From: an uncultured Lachnospiraceae bacterium
GTDB taxonomy: Bacteria > Bacillota > Clostridia > Lachnospirales > Lachnospiraceae
Direction of reading: 5' to 3'
Assembly (NCBI GenBank): GCA_934437985.1
Contig: CAKSBI010000015.1
Coordinates: forward strand, 1-51,116
DNA: 51,116 bases
Shown: positions 35,179 to 44,674 of the stretch, one piece after another
Layout of the letters: every line of letters begins with the position of its first letter
How positions within the stretch are numbered: the first letter of the stretch is position 1
The notes under the pieces: generated by a model
Database searches by the model: none
What the model was told of the DNA's origin: nothing
Seen by the model: the letters and a program-made list of their open reading frames with translations, nothing else
Translations under genes and position numbers: made by a program

Positions 35179-36048
35179 ATGGTAGAATTTTGTGGTGCAT
35201 ATGTTGAATATATGGGTCAGGATGTGTTAGAGAATATTAACATTGTGGTCGACGATGGGGATTTTATTGCACTGTTTGGCAGAGATGATATAGGAAAGTC
35301 AGTTTTATGTCATACAATAACCGGATATGCAGCTTGTTACAGAGGTATTGTTAAAGTATTTGACAGAGAAGCAGCTTCATTAACGCAGTCTGATTACAAA
35401 AAAATCAGATTTGTGCCGGATGAGGTATTGGCTGAACTGATGCCTGCAAGGAGATTTTTTAATATGGCATTGCATGCCTGTAACAGATACAATACTGAAC
35501 TGCAGGATAATTTGTGTGAAAAATATGGTATTAATATTGATGAACGCATGGATAATATGACTTATCAGGATAATAAGCTTGTCCAGATCATCGCAGCAAT
35601 TTGTGCCAGTCCTGAATTATTCATTCTTGATGAGCCGAAGAAGTATCTTTCAGAGCCTGTATGGCAGATTGTATGTGAAGAATTAAAAAAAATGAACGAA
35701 ACAGATACAACAATAATTGTGACCGTTGAAAAATTTGAAGACATTGACAGATATTGTAATTGTTATGCATGCCTCAGGGATAAGCAGGTCATAGCTGTAG
35801 ATAATATAGAGCCGGGGGTGGCCTGTCATCCTGTCAAGGTTGTAACTGTGGCAGATGGTAATAACCAATACATAGAAGATATCTGTGAAAAATGTATAGC
35901 GGATAATGGCGATACCCATATATATGTATATAATGGTGAAATGAACAGACTAACTGATGCGCTCGCGAGATCCGGATGCAGTGACTGGACTGTTGAAAAT
36001 ATGTCATTTGAGGAAAATCTGGCTGGGGATTATTCCAGATGGGAGTAA
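35179..36048 (+). CDS. Degenerate ABC transporter ATP-binding protein (ABC-2 type)
   Basis: 289 residues. The start is uncertain: ATG at 35179 or TTG at 35170; AAGGA lies at 35161-35165. An ABC fold is evident from GRDDIGKS at residues 34-41 (Walker A) and LFILDEP with Asp151-Glu152 (Walker B). However the signature motif region reads MTYQDN instead of LSGGQ, the D-loop is missing, and the H-loop histidine is replaced by Glu184 in TVEKFED. A C-terminal domain of about 80 residues ends in a segment resembling the end of DrrA-type ATPases. Strong ATP hydrolysis by a standard mechanism is doubtful. It pairs with the permease that follows. Confidence 0.7.
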   Translation: MVEFCGAYVEYMGQDVLENINIVVDDGDFIALFGRDDIGKSVLCHTITGYAACYRGIVKVFDREAASLTQSDYKKIRFVPDEVLAELMPARRFFNMALHACNRYNTELQDNLCEKYGINIDERMDNMTYQDNKLVQIIAAICASPELFILDEPKKYLSEPVWQIVCEELKKMNETDTTIIVTVEKFEDIDRYCNCYACLRDKQVIAVDNIEPGVACHPVKVVTVADGNNQYIEDICEKCIADNGDTHIYVYNGEMNRLTDALARSGCSDWTVENMSFEENLAGDYSRWE

Positions 36049-36051
36049 AAA

Positions 36052-36927
36052 ATGAAATACTTATTAATGCGTGAATTCATTAGATGGAAGAAGCAGTTTT
36101 TTATTGATCTGGTTACTGCAATAGCATTGCCGCTGATATCTGTTTTGATATATTCAGGGTTAAGTAATTACACTATACAGGCTATGGAATGGCTGTATTC
36201 AATGCCAGGTGACCTGCATAATTTTCTGGGTATCAAAAGAAGAGTGAATGCGGATAATGTGACATTTTACCTGGTGGCTGCATACAGCATAGAAGTTTTT
36301 GTGATAACATGGAGAAGCTGTGTACGCGTGGTTGATTCATTTTGGAATGACGAATGGAATGGAAGTATATTTTTTATATGTGGACAGATGTACAGCAGAA
36401 GTATGATATATGCCGCAAAGCTTATATGCGCAGTGGCGGGTGTAATAAGTACATATATCTGTATGGGTATTACAATATCCATATGCATATCTAATGACAT
36501 GGGGAAGCATACCCAGAGCGTTAATGCAGCAGACCTGTGGCCACGATTTGGACTTGCAGTAGTTGTGACAATTATGCTCGTAAGTATAATGGCATTATAT
36601 GCTGCACGTGCGCATGCCAATATGGAAGCTGGTGGTGTATGGCTTGCGGAGGTGTTGCTGTTAGGAAGCCTTATTCTTGGTAACATATATAAGTTTGTGA
36701 ATGCCTTTAATGTGTTATTAAGCATTAATGGGAAGGATTCCGGCGGTATTGACAGACTGACAGAAGGGCTTAAGGGATTGTACATGATGTCACCACTTTC
36801 GTGGTGTAACGTTAACCCTGGAAAGCCGGTGGGAAGTTTAATGGTTCAGCTGGTTATATGTACGGTAATAATATGTATTACTTCATTTTTTGGAATACTG
36901 GGTTACAGAAAAAGAAGATTTGTATAG
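36052..36927 (+). CDS. ABC-2 type transporter permease
   Basis: 291 residues with about six predicted membrane helices. The loop FWNDEWNGSIFFICGQMYSRSMIYAAKLI matches the layout of ABC-2 permeases, where a short coupling helix follows the second membrane segment (split for clarity: NDEWNGSIFFICG and MYSRSMIYAAKL). The first residues are basic and cytoplasmic. It starts three bases after the ATPase gene. The pair forms an exporter of unknown substrate; its position after pseB suggests a glycan, lipid or peptide linked to flagellar modification, but nothing fixes this. A strong terminator follows. Confidence 0.75.
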   Translation: MKYLLMREFIRWKKQFFIDLVTAIALPLISVLIYSGLSNYTIQAMEWLYSMPGDLHNFLGIKRRVNADNVTFYLVAAYSIEVFVITWRSCVRVVDSFWNDEWNGSIFFICGQMYSRSMIYAAKLICAVAGVISTYICMGITISICISNDMGKHTQSVNAADLWPRFGLAVVVTIMLVSIMALYAARAHANMEAGGVWLAEVLLLGSLILGNIYKFVNAFNVLLSINGKDSGGIDRLTEGLKGLYMMSPLSWCNVNPGKPVGSLMVQLVICTVIICITSFFGILGYRKRRFV

Positions 36928-36939
36928 TGACAACAGGAT

Positions 36940-36977
36940 AAAAAGCCCTGCGCATCTGAATATGTGCAGGGCTTTTT
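36940..36977 (+). terminator. Intrinsic terminator ending the modification island
   Basis: The arms AAAAAGCCCTGC and GCAGGGCTTTTT pair around a short loop, with further pairing inward, and the 3' arm ends in five T residues. Confidence 0.9.
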
Positions 36978-37009
36978 GGGGGAGGATTAAGTATTAAAAC
37001 TTCATCCTT

Positions 37010-37083
37010 GGTAGTTACGTTATACAGATAAGAGGGGGATGTCTGGATAACGTTACCGAAAACAATTTTGATTGTTTATCGGG
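37010..37083 (+). other. Structured region upstream of enolase
   Basis: An imperfect inverted repeat (37010-37023 with 37047-37057) and a second hairpin (about 37055-37085) containing AAACAA/TTGTTT with a bulge follow one another. No T tract follows either. I do not see a convincing promoter in this 230-base gap, so I cannot say whether this is transcribed leader or DNA sites. Confidence 0.35.
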
Positions 37084-37205
37084 TTGTTAATAGTATTATC
37101 AAAAAAATAATTTATATACATGCCTTACGAATATTTTTAAAGTATAGTTTTCATAATAGATTGTAACAGGAATTGATCCTGAATCGTAATATGGAGGAAA
37201 TAACT

Positions 37206-38516
37206 ATGCTGAATCTGATAATTACTAATGTTCACGGAAGAGAAGTGCTTGATTCAAGAGGTAATCCTACAGTTGAGGCGGAAGTGACGATTGATGAATC
37301 CACTGTTGGAAGGGCAATAGTACCAAGCGGTGCTTCAACAGGCAGCTTCGAGGCGGTGGAATTGCGTGATGGAGGCCCAAGATATAACGGAAAAGGTGTT
37401 CTTAATGCCGTAGAGCATATTAATACCGATATTAAAAAATGCCTTCTTGGACATAATGCAATAGAGCAGCCGCTGATTGACCATCTTATGTGCGAACTGG
37501 ATGGAACTGAGAATAAGTCGAAGCTTGGCGCCAATGCAATGCTTGCAGTATCAATGGCATGTGCGAGGGCATGTGCAATGGCACTTGATATTCCATTGTA
37601 CACATATCTTGGCGGTTCACATTCACATGTAATGCCGGTTCCGATGATGAATATCTTAAATGGGGGTGTTCACGCTGCCAATACGATTGATTTCCAGGAA
37701 TTTATGATCATGCCTGTTGGTGCGGATTCATTCGCGGAGGGGTTGAAAATGGGTACGGAAGTATATCATTCGCTGAAGGAATTGTTAAGCATGGATGGTT
37801 TGTCTACAGCTGTAGGAGATGAAGGCGGATTTGCCCCTGACCTGAAAAATGCGTATGATGTACTTGATTATCTTATGAAAGCCGTAAATGGAGCTGGCTA
37901 TGTGCCGGGCAGGGATGTAGTTTTTGCCATGGATGCCGCTGCAAGTGAATTGTATGACGAAGAAAGCGGAATGTATTATTTCCCGGGAGAATCACAGATT
38001 TCAGGCGGTGAAAAAATACTTCGTACAACCGATGAAATGATAGAGCTGTACGAAAAAATATGTGAAAAATATCCGATAAAATCTATTGAAGATGGCTTAA
38101 ATGAAGAAGACTGGGAAGGCTGGAAAAAACTTACTGAAAGACTTGGCAGTAAGATACAGCTTGTTGGTGATGACCTGTTTGTAACGAATACAATGCGTCT
38201 TGGACATGGAATAAAAGAAGGATGCGGTAATTCAATCCTTGTTAAGGTTAATCAGATAGGAACGCTTACAGAAGCATTTAAAGCTGTGGAAATGGCACAT
38301 AAGGCCGGATACAGTGCTGTACTGTCGCACCGTTCAGGTGAGACTGAGGATACTACTATTGCTGATATTGCAGTTGCCCTTAATGCAGGACAGATTAAAA
38401 CAGGTGCGCCATGCAGGACTGAGCGTGTCGCAAAGTATAACAGGCTCCTGAGAATTGAGGAAGAGCTTCATAATAAAGCGGAATATCCCGGGATTAAGGC
38501 AATAAATGCAGGGTGA
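37206..38516 (+). CDS. eno: Enolase
   Basis: 436 residues from the ATG at 37206 with GGAGG upstream; the longer frame from 37173 ignores this site. Enolase converts 2-phosphoglycerate to phosphoenolpyruvate in glycolysis and can belong to the RNA degradosome. Conserved blocks are [40 protein letters not shown], the catalytic [10 protein letters not shown], the metal-site [20 protein letters not shown] and [10 protein letters not shown]. It is monocistronic, between two terminators. Confidence 0.98.
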   Translation: MLNLIITNVHGREVLDSRGNPTVEAEVTIDESTVGRAIVPSGASTGSFEAVELRDGGPRYNGKGVLNAVEHINTDIKKCLLGHNAIEQPLIDHLMCELDGTENKSKLGANAMLAVSMACARACAMALDIPLYTYLGGSHSHVMPVPMMNILNGGVHAANTIDFQEFMIMPVGADSFAEGLKMGTEVYHSLKELLSMDGLSTAVGDEGGFAPDLKNAYDVLDYLMKAVNGAGYVPGRDVVFAMDAAASELYDEESGMYYFPGESQISGGEKILRTTDEMIELYEKICEKYPIKSIEDGLNEEDWEGWKKLTERLGSKIQLVGDDLFVTNTMRLGHGIKEGCGNSILVKVNQIGTLTEAFKAVEMAHKAGYSAVLSHRSGETEDTTIADIAVALNAGQIKTGAPCRTERVAKYNRLLRIEEELHNKAEYPGIKAINAG

Positions 38517-38567
38517 CGGGAAAGCAGTTTTTTTTATATGGATTAACCGGGATAACTGATTGCCGGT

Positions 38568-38615
38568 AAAAAGACTGGATTATGGCAGTATACAAGGCTG
38601 TTATCCGGTCTTTTT
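38568..38615 (+). terminator. Intrinsic terminator of enolase
   Basis: AAAAAGACTGGAT (38568-38580) pairs with ATCCGGTCTTTTT (38603-38615), with one wobble, and ends in T residues. Confidence 0.85.
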
Positions 38616-38658
38616 CTGTTATTTTTTCTGATTTTTATTATTATTAGACATTGATTAT

Positions 38659-38687
38659 TTGACTAACAATTACCTGTCTGATATTAT
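38659..38687 (+). promoter_or_regulatory. Putative sigma-A promoter of the membrane protein genes
   Basis: TTGACT (38659-38664) and TATTAT (38682-38687) spaced by 17 bases, about 28 bases before the next start codon. Confidence 0.6.
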
Positions 38688-38714
38688 GGTTATTATATGG
38701 GGAGGTATTTGCTA

Positions 38715-40004
38715 ATGGCAGATTATAGCGTAACTGATAACAAAAAAAAGGTATTAGATAAAACGAAGCTGTCAGCTTTTTTATATGAATTTGATTATTA
38801 TTATATCATTGCACCACTTTGTCTGATGGCAGTCCTGTTTGTATTTGGTGCATTTACCGGCAAATGGATATGGTCTGACAATCCATACAGGTCATTTGCA
38901 CTGCAGGCAGATGCATGGCTTAACGGCAGGCTTGATCTTGAAAGCGGAGCAGATTATACATACCTTGAACTGGCAATATATAATGGAAAGTATTTTGTCA
39001 GTTTCCCACCATTTCCATCGTATGTTTTATTACCAATTGTCTTTTTTACGGGGATTAATGCGCCTGATGGATATGTTAATCTTATTTTTTCTTTAGTTGG
39101 AATAATCTATGCATACAAGCTTGGAAAGGCACTTCTTGGAGAAGATAAAAAGGATGCTGCGTTTATTCTGGCACTTCTTGCTTATATAGGAAGTAATACA
39201 ATGTATTTTATATCGACAAGCTGGGTATGGTTTTTTGCACAGAATCTTTCATTTACATTATCAATTATGGCGTTATATTATGCTGTAAAGGGCATGCCGG
39301 GATGGTCACTTGCGTTCTGGGCATGCGCTGTCGGGTGCAGACCATTCCAGGTGCTGTTTCTTCCGGTTATGGTTCTACTGCTTGTAAGATGCTGGAAGGA
39401 TAATGAAGCAGAATATTCATTTTTTAATAAGATTAAGAAAGAGTGGTACAAGGGTATTCCATGTGCGGTTATAGCTTTGTCATATTGTATCCTTAATTAT
39501 GCGAGATTCGGGAATATTACAGAATTTGGACATAACTATCTTCCTGAGTTTACCAGGGAGGAAAATGGCCAGTTCAATCTTGCTTATCTTGCAGGCAATC
39601 TTAAGAATATGTTCAGGCTTCCTGTATCAGCAGAAGGAAGCGATGCGCTTAACTTTTACAATTGCGATGGAGTGGCATTCTGGCTTGTTAATCCTATTTT
39701 TGTACTGCTTATAATAACTGTTATATACAGAATATGTAAGGTCAGGAACAGGGATACACTTATAGGTGTGCTTGTTATCGCTACGGTATGTGTCCATATT
39801 GTATTGCTTTGTATGCACCGCACACTTGGTGGATGGCATTTTGGTAACAGATATACCTGTGATGCGATACCGTTAGCACTTACAGGAATACTGTTGTCAA
39901 TTCCAAGAGATAAGAGATTTCTTCCGGTGCCTAAGCTCATATTTGTATTTGGATTTGCACTTAACATTGTAGGCACTGTTGCGGCATATAACAATTGGTT
40001 ATAA
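38715..40004 (+). CDS. Polytopic membrane protein, GT-C glycosyltransferase-like
   Basis: 429 residues from the ATG at 38715 with GGGGAGG upstream. About ten membrane helices are predicted. The first extracellular loop contains SDNPYRSFALQADAWLNGRLDL followed by the segment FVSFPPFPSYVLLP; such a loop after the first helix, with acidic residues, is the usual place for the catalytic site of GT-C enzymes that use lipid-linked sugars. CRPFQVLFLP and GGWHFGNRYTCDAIPL are other strongly patterned blocks. No exact family is recognised. It is followed by a second, larger protein of the same type and may act in the same surface-glycan pathway. Confidence 0.65.
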   Translation: MADYSVTDNKKKVLDKTKLSAFLYEFDYYYIIAPLCLMAVLFVFGAFTGKWIWSDNPYRSFALQADAWLNGRLDLESGADYTYLELAIYNGKYFVSFPPFPSYVLLPIVFFTGINAPDGYVNLIFSLVGIIYAYKLGKALLGEDKKDAAFILALLAYIGSNTMYFISTSWVWFFAQNLSFTLSIMALYYAVKGMPGWSLAFWACAVGCRPFQVLFLPVMVLLLVRCWKDNEAEYSFFNKIKKEWYKGIPCAVIALSYCILNYARFGNITEFGHNYLPEFTREENGQFNLAYLAGNLKNMFRLPVSAEGSDALNFYNCDGVAFWLVNPIFVLLIITVIYRICKVRNRDTLIGVLVIATVCVHIVLLCMHRTLGGWHFGNRYTCDAIPLALTGILLSIPRDKRFLPVPKLIFVFGFALNIVGTVAAYNNWL

Positions 40005-40045
40005 TTATATAACTCATAATATTATTTCAGGAGGAAGAGATAGTT

Positions 40046-42292
40046 ATGTATGGAACTATTACAGGTAATATTATCGGAACACTGTATTTCCTGGCATTCC
40101 AGGTTTGTGGAATTCTTATTGCGTTAAGGTTTATTAAGTCAGAAAGGCTTACATTTAGAATTCTTATAGGTTCAGTTATTGGAAGCGTCGGACTTCACTG
40201 GTGTCCGGTTCTGTTTTCGTTTTTATTTGATTTTACGCAGACATCACATATATGCGGTCTGGTTTTCTTTGTTTTTATTACCGTTCTCGCACTTTGGCTT
40301 TCTACTCCGGTTAGTAACGGTGGAGGTAGGGAACATAAGAAAGACTACAACAGTAGTAAGAATAAAAATGCCGCAGGGGATGCTGTTAAGATAAAAGATT
40401 CAATTCTTAATTATCCTTTTTTAATTGTAGGAATCCCTCTTTTTATCTTTTTCTGCATGCTGCTGTGGAATCATACAATTGTAGAATATCCAGATGGTTC
40501 AATATATACAGGCCAGTGTACATTTGGTGATATGAATATGCATCTTGGCTTTATAACAAGTATAGCTAAGCAGCAGACATTTCCACCATATTACTCTATT
40601 CTTCCTGATACAAAGCTTGCATATCCGTTTTTATCTGATGCAATATCATCGAGTGTATATATCTGGGGTGCAACACTCAGGTATGCATATATGCTTCCTA
40701 TGTGGTTTGCAATATTACAGGTAATGTTTGGAATGTATACATTTGCTGAAAGCTGGCTTAAGAGCAGATGGAAAGCATTTCTTGCATTTGTGCTGTTCTT
40801 CTTCAACGGAGGCTTTGGAATTGTATATTTCCTGAATGGAAGCTATTCATTTGATGACCTTATGAATGGTTTCTATAATACGCCAACCAATCTGGTTGAT
40901 GTCAATGTTAAATGGACTAATACAATTGTAGATATGCTGCTGCCACAGCGTGCAACACTGTTTGGCTGGGCTTTGCTGTTCCCTGCTTTATGTCTTGTAC
41001 ATAAGGCATGGACTGAAAATAAGAGAAGGTATTTTATCATTGCAGCATTTGTTGCAGGTGCACTTCCGATGATACATACGCATTCATTCCTTGCGCTTGG
41101 TATAATATGCTTTGGATGGCTGATTGCTGACATGGCAAGAAGATCAGGAGTATTAATGTGGTCAGATGATGATAACTCGCAGCGTACAGGCAGATTGTTT
41201 AAGATTACCCTTGGGGCTGTTGTTGTAATCGGGCTTACATTATTCTCTGTGTTACAGATACTTAACATTGGAGATGAGGATGGCGGTAAGATGTTTGTCA
41301 GTATGGCGGTGTCTGTTGTTGCACTGCTTGTACTGTTTTTGATATACTGCTGGTACCGTTCTTCTAAGGATACCAGAAGTATTATATTAAAAAGCTGGGG
41401 TATTTTTCTTGTGATAGTGCTTGTTTTTGCGATGCCGCAGTTATTCTACTGGACCTTCAGGCAGGTTTCGGGTGGCGGAATGCTCCGTGGGCATTTTAAC
41501 TGGTCAAATGATGGTGAGGTTTCAGATGCCTATATTCTTTTCTATCTTAAGAATATAGGTCTGGTGGCAATATTGTTTGTTGTGTCATGGATTTTTGGCA
41601 AAAAGAGAGATATTGCACGTGTTATGCCGGCGCTTATAATATGGTATATATGTGAGCTTGTGGTATTCCAGCCGAATAATTATGATAATAATAAGCTTCT
41701 TCTTGCTGCCTATATGCTTATATGCTGTTTTGTGGCAGGTAATGTATGCGACTGGCTGAATGTGCTTGGCAGAAAGATTTCAAAGATAAAACAATCTACA
41801 ACTGTAGAATATACAGCAAAGGGTATAATAACATCAGCACTTGTGTTTGTATGCACTATATCAGCGGTACTTACAATGGCAAGAGAATACAACAGCGGAA
41901 GAGAAGGACACAGTTATCAGCTCTATGATAAGGGTGTACTTGATGCATGCAGATTTATTGAGGATAATACACAGGCAGATGATGTAATACTTACAGCGAA
42001 TAATCATAATAATGCAGTCTCATCACTGACAGGACGTAATATTGTGTGTGGAACGTCATCATTTTTGTATTACCATGGACTCGATTATTATGAAAGGGAG
42101 AGTAATCTTACTAATATGTATTGCAATCCTAAGGAGTATGCTGATCTGTTCAGGCAATATGATGTTGATTATATATTAGTAAGCTCAAATGAATACGGCA
42201 CATTTGAAAATATTGATGAAAATGCAATCTATGAAATGTTTACATGCGTGTATTCAACTGATTCAGTCAGAATGTATAAAGTTAAAAGCTGA
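40046..42292 (+). CDS. Large polytopic membrane protein, GT-C-like
   Basis: 748 residues with about 13 membrane helices and a soluble C-terminal domain of about 130 residues (CRFIEDNTQADDVILTANN, then YDVDYILVSSNEYGTFE), a pattern common in membrane glycosyltransferases of the GT-C group that act on undecaprenyl-linked sugars. The large extracellular loop after the fourth helix includes YTGQCTFGDMNMHLGFITSI and YPFLSDAISSSVYIWGA. AGGAGG precedes the ATG. It follows the previous gene by about 40 bases and is likely in one operon. The acceptor and sugar are unknown. Confidence 0.65.
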   Translation: MYGTITGNIIGTLYFLAFQVCGILIALRFIKSERLTFRILIGSVIGSVGLHWCPVLFSFLFDFTQTSHICGLVFFVFITVLALWLSTPVSNGGGREHKKDYNSSKNKNAAGDAVKIKDSILNYPFLIVGIPLFIFFCMLLWNHTIVEYPDGSIYTGQCTFGDMNMHLGFITSIAKQQTFPPYYSILPDTKLAYPFLSDAISSSVYIWGATLRYAYMLPMWFAILQVMFGMYTFAESWLKSRWKAFLAFVLFFFNGGFGIVYFLNGSYSFDDLMNGFYNTPTNLVDVNVKWTNTIVDMLLPQRATLFGWALLFPALCLVHKAWTENKRRYFIIAAFVAGALPMIHTHSFLALGIICFGWLIADMARRSGVLMWSDDDNSQRTGRLFKITLGAVVVIGLTLFSVLQILNIGDEDGGKMFVSMAVSVVALLVLFLIYCWYRSSKDTRSIILKSWGIFLVIVLVFAMPQLFYWTFRQVSGGGMLRGHFNWSNDGEVSDAYILFYLKNIGLVAILFVVSWIFGKKRDIARVMPALIIWYICELVVFQPNNYDNNKLLLAAYMLICCFVAGNVCDWLNVLGRKISKIKQSTTVEYTAKGIITSALVFVCTISAVLTMAREYNSGREGHSYQLYDKGVLDACRFIEDNTQADDVILTANNHNNAVSSLTGRNIVCGTSSFLYYHGLDYYERESNLTNMYCNPKEYADLFRQYDVDYILVSSNEYGTFENIDENAIYEMFTCVYSTDSVRMYKVKS

Positions 42293-42312
42293 TTATTGAC
42301 CGGAGGTATGAC

Positions 42313-42984
42313 ATGAAGAAAGATTATATGGATGAGCTCAGAAAGCTTGCAGGATATGATGAAGATGGTAACGAACTGGATGAATTATCGTATATTGATG
42401 AACAAAACAAGTCCGGTGTTTCCGGTAACGGAAAGGCTGCATCCGAAGAAGGACAGGGCGGGGAAGAAGCTGACGCTGAACAAAAGGAGCCGCCATTTGA
42501 TACGGATGGAAGTATGGAGTGCAGGATTCTTCTGAAAGAAAAGGATATGAGACATTTTATGTTTCGCCATACTTATACCGGTTTTTCGGGATGGTTTGGT
42601 GTGATACTCAGTGTTATTGCGCTCGTAATGCTTGTTATCGGTTGGAAGCAGTATGATATTATTCATATTGTGGCACTTGGAATTCTTGCGTTATTATTTA
42701 CTGTTGTCCAGCCGGTCCAGATAGTACTTCGTGCAAAACGCCAGATAATGAATCAGGATATGTTCCGTGATACGTTAATATACAATCTTTGTAAGGAGGG
42801 GATACTTGTCAGACAGGGTGAACAGTATGTTAATGTTGTCTGGAAAAGTATACGTAAGGTTGTTTATACCAAGAAGGCTGTGTTTGTATACACTTCACCG
42901 GTGAGGGCATTTATACTGCCATATGACCAGATTGGTGACGTTGATGGATTTAAGAGGATTTTAAGAGAAAAAGCCGGAAGATAG
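42313..42984 (+). CDS. Membrane protein with YcxB-like C-terminal domain
   Basis: 223 residues. The first 65 residues are acidic and probably disordered. Two membrane helices follow (about residues 93-140), then a C-terminal cytoplasmic domain resembling YcxB-like proteins: GILVRQGEQYVNVVWKSIRKVVYTKKAVFVYTSP and FILPYDQIGDVDGFKRIL (split for length). YcxB-domain proteins have no established biochemical role. GGAGG precedes the ATG. It lies between the GT-C-like genes and tsaE, about 40 bases before tsaE. Confidence 0.6.
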   Translation: MKKDYMDELRKLAGYDEDGNELDELSYIDEQNKSGVSGNGKAASEEGQGGEEADAEQKEPPFDTDGSMECRILLKEKDMRHFMFRHTYTGFSGWFGVILSVIALVMLVIGWKQYDIIHIVALGILALLFTVVQPVQIVLRAKRQIMNQDMFRDTLIYNLCKEGILVRQGEQYVNVVWKSIRKVVYTKKAVFVYTSPVRAFILPYDQIGDVDGFKRILREKAGR

Positions 42985-43025
42985 GCTGCGTATAATATAA
43001 ATGTAAGTTATAAGGATTATTGGTT

Positions 43026-43472
43026 ATGGATAATATAAGTATTTTTGAGACAAATAGTGCAAAAGAGACATATGGGCTTGCGTATGATATTGCAGCACAT
43101 GCAAAATCCGGTGATATTTATCTGTTGTATGGAAACCTTGGAACCGGTAAGACTGTATTTGCACAGGGATTTGCAGCTGGTCTTGGAATAGATGATTATG
43201 TGAACAGTCCGACATTTACTATAATGAAAGGATATCATGGCGGCAGGCTTCCGCTGTATCATTTTGATGTATATCGTATTGGTTCCCCTGAAGAGATGTA
43301 TGATCTTGATTATGAGGATTATCTCTATGGTGATGGAGTATGCCTTATCGAATGGGCAGAGCTTATAGAGGAATTGCTGCCTGATGAAGTGATAAAGATC
43401 ATTATTGAAAAAGACATTGACAAAGGCTTCGATTACAGACGGATTATTATAGAAGGAGGAGATATACAGTGA
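43026..43472 (+). CDS. tsaE: tRNA t6A biosynthesis ATPase TsaE
   Basis: 148 residues from the ATG at 43026; a TTG at 43020 is also possible. TsaE is the ATPase that resets the TsaB-TsaD complex making N6-threonylcarbamoyl-adenosine at position 37 of ANN-decoding tRNAs. The Walker A motif is GNLGTGKT at residues 36-43; SPTFTIMKGY and LYHFDVYRI are characteristic, as is LIEWAEL. It begins the tsaE-tsaB-rimI operon, with overlapping genes. Confidence 0.95.
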   Translation: MDNISIFETNSAKETYGLAYDIAAHAKSGDIYLLYGNLGTGKTVFAQGFAAGLGIDDYVNSPTFTIMKGYHGGRLPLYHFDVYRIGSPEEMYDLDYEDYLYGDGVCLIEWAELIEELLPDEVIKIIIEKDIDKGFDYRRIIIEGGDIQ

Positions 43473-44185
43473 AGATACTTGCAGTTGACAGTTCGGGAAT
43501 GACAGCAGCTGTAGCTGTGTATTCAGACGGAGTGATACTTGCTGCCCAGTCAGTTAATAATAAAAAGACCCATTCGCAGACGTTGCTGCCTATGATAAAG
43601 GAAATGATGGAACACTCAGGGCTTGGACTTGGGGACATTGATGCTGTTGCCATTGCACAGGGGCCTGGTTCATTTACAGGTTTACGGATCGGGGCGGCTA
43701 CGGTCAAAGGTTTGTGCCTTGCTATTAACAAGCCTGTCATACCGGTTTCTACACTTGCCGGACTTGCATACAATGTTGCCGGAAATGATGGTGTAATATG
43801 TCCGGTAATGGATGCGAGAAGAAGTCAGGTCTATACCGCATTATACAGCTGGGAAAATGATGGGCTTAAGGAGCTTATGCCACCATCGGCAAAAGGGATA
43901 GATGACCTTATAAGTGAACTTAGCGGCCGGGAATGTATTACTTTCGTTGGTGATGGGGTGCCGGTTTTTGCGGGATTGATAAAAGATAAGCTTGGTGCTT
44001 CAGTACATTTTGCAAAACCGCATATGTTACTACAGAATGCTGCGTCAGTTGCGGTGCTTGCAGCAAGGCTTTATGAAGAAGGGGCTGCTGTTGAAGCTGA
44101 TGCATTTGAACCTGTATACCTCAGGTTATCACAGGCTGAACGTGAAAAGCTTGAAAAAAAAACAAAATTATTATCCGAAGCATGA
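43469..44185 (+). CDS. tsaB: tRNA t6A biosynthesis protein TsaB
   Basis: 238 residues, GTG start overlapping the tsaE stop by four bases. TsaB is the scaffold partner of TsaD. The ASKHA fold is visible in ILAVDSSGMTAAVAV, HSQTLLPMIKEMM, AIAQGPGSFTGLRIGAATVKGL and CPVMDARRSQVYTALY. GGAGGAGATATA precedes the start. Its stop overlaps the rimI start by four bases (ATGA), so three proteins are made in concert. Confidence 0.95.
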   Translation: MKILAVDSSGMTAAVAVYSDGVILAAQSVNNKKTHSQTLLPMIKEMMEHSGLGLGDIDAVAIAQGPGSFTGLRIGAATVKGLCLAINKPVIPVSTLAGLAYNVAGNDGVICPVMDARRSQVYTALYSWENDGLKELMPPSAKGIDDLISELSGRECITFVGDGVPVFAGLIKDKLGASVHFAKPHMLLQNAASVAVLAARLYEEGAAVEADAFEPVYLRLSQAEREKLEKKTKLLSEA

Positions 44186-44604
44186 CTGTGGATGACCTGG
44201 ATGTGGTTACAGGTATTGAAATGAAATGTTTTAGTGAACCGTGGGACAGATTGTCTTTTGAAACTTCCGTTAAGGCTGACCATGATATTGGGATTGTAGC
44301 AGAATATGATGGTGTTCCCGCAGGATTTTGTATATTGCGATGCAGTTATGAACAGGCAGATGTTATTAATGTTGCAGTTAGTCCGCATGTAAGAAGAAAA
44401 GGTATTGCTGCTTCAATGCTCAAACAGCTTATTTTGGAAGGCAGAAAATGTGGTGTGTCTGATTTCCTGCTTGAAGTACGTATAAGTAATGAACCGGCTG
44501 TAAAGTTATATGAAAAATTGGGATTTATTACTATTGGCACAAGAAAGTCATACTATTCATCACCTGTAGAAGATGCATTTATAATGCAGTGTATATTCCA
44601 GTGA
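44182..44604 (+). CDS. rimI: Ribosomal protein S18 alanine N-acetyltransferase RimI
   Basis: 140 residues. A GNAT acetyltransferase; in this operon position it is RimI, which acetylates the N-terminus of ribosomal protein S18. Acetyl-CoA binding is seen in INVAVSPHVRRKGIAASMLKQ (R-x-x-G-x-A type). The terminal YEKLGFITIGTRKSYYSSPVEDAFIM matches the RimI family. ATGA overlap with tsaB. Confidence 0.9.
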   Translation: MTVDDLDVVTGIEMKCFSEPWDRLSFETSVKADHDIGIVAEYDGVPAGFCILRCSYEQADVINVAVSPHVRRKGIAASMLKQLILEGRKCGVSDFLLEVRISNEPAVKLYEKLGFITIGTRKSYYSSPVEDAFIMQCIFQ

Positions 44605-44674
44605 TTCCCACTGTTTTTTCAGACAAAAGGTGATTATAATTAACATAAGATATCTGGTCATGGAGGATTTTGTA

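Noticed and set aside
36267..36785. A 172-residue reverse-strand open frame
   Set aside because: It is opposite the ABC-2 permease gene, which has clear membrane helices; it has no ribosome site.
43020..43025. TTG start for tsaE
   Set aside because: An ATG two codons later lies at acceptable distance from AAGGA; the choice does not alter the conserved part of the protein.
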